Below are positions 15,363 through 16,098 of a stretch of DNA of 16,098 nucleotides, piece by piece (position 1 is the first letter of the stretch; every line of letters begins with the position of its first letter). The notes under the pieces were generated by a model. The model saw nothing but the letters and a program-made list of their open reading frames with translations, was not told the DNA's origin and did not search any database. The DNA lies in assembly GCA_002391185.1 (NCBI GenBank), contig DGRY01000153.1:1-16098 (forward strand), given 5' to 3'. A program made the position numbers and the translations under genes. Origin of the DNA: Prevotella sp. UBA4376. Its GTDB lineage: Bacteria; Bacteroidota; Bacteroidia; Bacteroidales; Bacteroidaceae.

Positions 15363-15490
15363 AGTCTGTTAGTAGCCTATTAGTAGCCTGTTAGTAGCCT
15401 ATTAGTAGCCTATTGGCAGCCCCTAAGTAGCCCCTTAGCAGCCCCTTAGCAGCCCCTTAGCAGCCCCAGGCAGCCCCTTTGGGGCTACTT
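15361..15490. repeat. 11-bp tandem repeat array (TTAGYAGCCYN) with a closing inverted repeat
   Basis: Nine 11-base units run from 15369 to 15467. Units 1-4 are TTAGTAGCCTA or TTAGTAGCCTG. Units 5-6 are intermediate (TTGGCAGCCCC, TAAGTAGCCCC). Units 7-9 are TTAGCAGCCCC. A partial unit precedes (15361-15368) and a 10-base one follows (15468-15477). GGGGCTACTT at 15481-15490 is the exact reverse complement of 15425-15434 in unit 6, and its GGGGCT can also pair with AGCCCC of the last unit. An 11-bp period is close to one helical turn. No spacers are present, so it is not a CRISPR array. Confidence 0.9.
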
Positions 15491-15561
15491 GGGGTATGCC
15501 AATACCCAGCCTGTACTGAGCCTGTGCGCCGTCAGTAGCTATTTTTATTCCGAAAATGAAT

Positions 15562-15930
15562 TTATTTTCCTTCGGTTAGCATTTGTGCTGTAACTTCAAA
15601 ATCATTAATAACAGCAATTGCTAACGGATTTCTATTTTCAACAATTATTGCAGCGTAAATCCCCTGTTCTTCAATGATTGCGTTTGCGGTTTTTATTGTA
15701 AATCGTCCAGGTTCAGAGTATTTTTCAAACCATCTAAGGAATAAACGATTACGGGCTGCTTCTCTACTATCGCTGGTATCACATAAGTAAAGTAGTCCAT
15801 CAAGATTTTTAGAAAAGAATTCTTCAACTATCGTAAGAGTTGTGTTCTTTACATCAGGGTCGTATGATGCATGTTTTTTATTTTTATTACTTACTGAAGT
15901 TTCGTAAGTGAATATACTCTGTTTTTTCTC
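15562..15930 (-). pseudogene. Start-less DUF6169-like gene remnant
   Basis: On the minus strand a frame stays open for 122 codons, from just after TAA (15933-15931) to a TAA at 15564-15562. The translation includes IFTYETSVSNKNKKH, then YDPDVKNTTLTIVEEFFSKN, LLYLCDTSDSREAARN, LFLRWFEKYSEPGRFTI and IYAAIIVENRNPLAIAVIND, ending MLTEGK. The order of these blocks resembles the C-terminal two-thirds of small Bacteroidetes proteins of the DUF6169 type (from memory). No ATG, GTG or TTG lies near the beginning; the only Met is six codons from the end. The missing N-terminal part would start just upstream of IFTYETS, which is encoded by the right copy of the 22-bp inverted repeat. Either a broken gene or one cut by an inversion. 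Confidence 0.6.
15893..15914 (-). repeat. Right copy of the 22-bp perfect inverted repeat
   Basis: The reverse complement of 1-22, found in opposite orientation 15.9 kb away. It lies inside the gene remnant at the point where its reading frame loses relation to a start codon. See the left copy for the alternative explanations. Confidence 0.85.
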
Positions 15931-15964
15931 TTAATATAAAAGAAAATAAAGACGATTAAAAAGA

Positions 15965-15999
15965 AGCCTCTCCCAACCTCCCCAAAGGGGAAGGAGTAC
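15965..15999 (-). repeat. CCCC/GGGG hairpin interspersed repeat, copy 2
   Basis: AGCCTCTCCC through GGAAGGAGTAC is an inverted, slightly shorter variant of 12853-12890. Shared parts on the minus strand are GTACTCC, a CCC-TTT-GGGGAGG core and GGGAGAGGCT. The core CCCC-AAA-GGGG forms a tight hairpin. Confidence 0.75.
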
Positions 16000-16006
16000 A
16001 AGCAGC

Positions 16007-16088
16007 CGTTAATGATCGCTAATGAGACGTTAATTGGAACGTTAATGAAAACAGAAATATTAACGAACAATTATACGATTAATTATAC
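16007..16088. repeat. Degenerate CGTTAATG and ATTATACGA direct repeats
   Basis: CGTTAATG-like words begin at 16007, 16017, 16028 and 16040, spaced 10, 11 and 12 bases. They are followed by two ATTATACGA-like words near the window end. The near 11-base spacing recalls the array at 15361-15490, but the units differ. The array may continue beyond the window. No gene is seen in 15931-16098. Confidence 0.5.
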
Positions 16089-16098
16089 GAACATTATA

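Noticed and set aside
15361..15490. CRISPR array
   Set aside because: Units are 11 bases, directly adjacent and without spacers, and no cas genes are near.
15931..16098. Origin or attachment site in the AT-rich tail
   Set aside because: There are short degenerate direct repeats but no integrase, no tRNA gene end and no replication protein in the window.

Overview
This looks like a chromosomal piece of a gut- or mouth-type Bacteroidales, most likely Prevotella/Segatella. The evidence is a SusC/SusD pair, two TonB-dependent receptors with N-terminal carboxypeptidase-regulatory-like domains, promoters of the Bacteroidetes TTTG-N19-TAnnTTTG type, hardly any Shine-Dalgarno sequences, and AT-rich intergenic DNA with small repeats. 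The assignment to Prevotellaceae is inference from style, not from a marker gene.

Layout. Bases 1-203 hold two near-identical tandem promoters. They drive a plus-strand pair: L-serine dehydratase and an RlmD-type 23S rRNA methyltransferase. A bidirectional terminator follows, next to an odd structure-rich spacer. A minus-strand operon then runs from 11966 down to about 3007: SusC-like transporter, SusD-like lipoprotein, a large secreted zinc amidase of the N-acetylmuramoyl-L-alanine amidase type (split by an inserted beta domain and usually mislabelled xanthan lyase), and a COG4299/NagX-like multi-membrane protein. From 12292 the plus strand carries a small Cys/His-rich membrane protein and a ZnuD-like TonB-dependent receptor, ending at a strong terminator. 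The last 740 bases hold an 11-bp tandem repeat array, a start-less remnant of a DUF6169-like gene on the minus strand, and a second copy of a CCCC/GGGG hairpin repeat.

How the genes work together. The four-gene minus operon reads best as a peptidoglycan-fragment scavenging locus: the amidase cuts the peptide from MurNAc, SusCD imports the fragments over the outer membrane, and the NagX-like protein moves or modifies the amino sugar at the inner membrane. No polysaccharide lyase or glycoside hydrolase is present. The plus pair at 12292-15172 looks like a metal-uptake unit, probably zinc.

The most unusual signals are non-coding. A 22-bp perfect inverted repeat lies at the two ends of the window, and its right copy falls exactly where the DUF6169-like gene has lost its start, which suggests a large inversion or rearrangement. 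A CTTRCGAAA motif recurs almost only between genes. A leader made of 8-bp repeats lies ahead of susC, and the small metal-binding protein appears to be expressed from a leaderless GTG.
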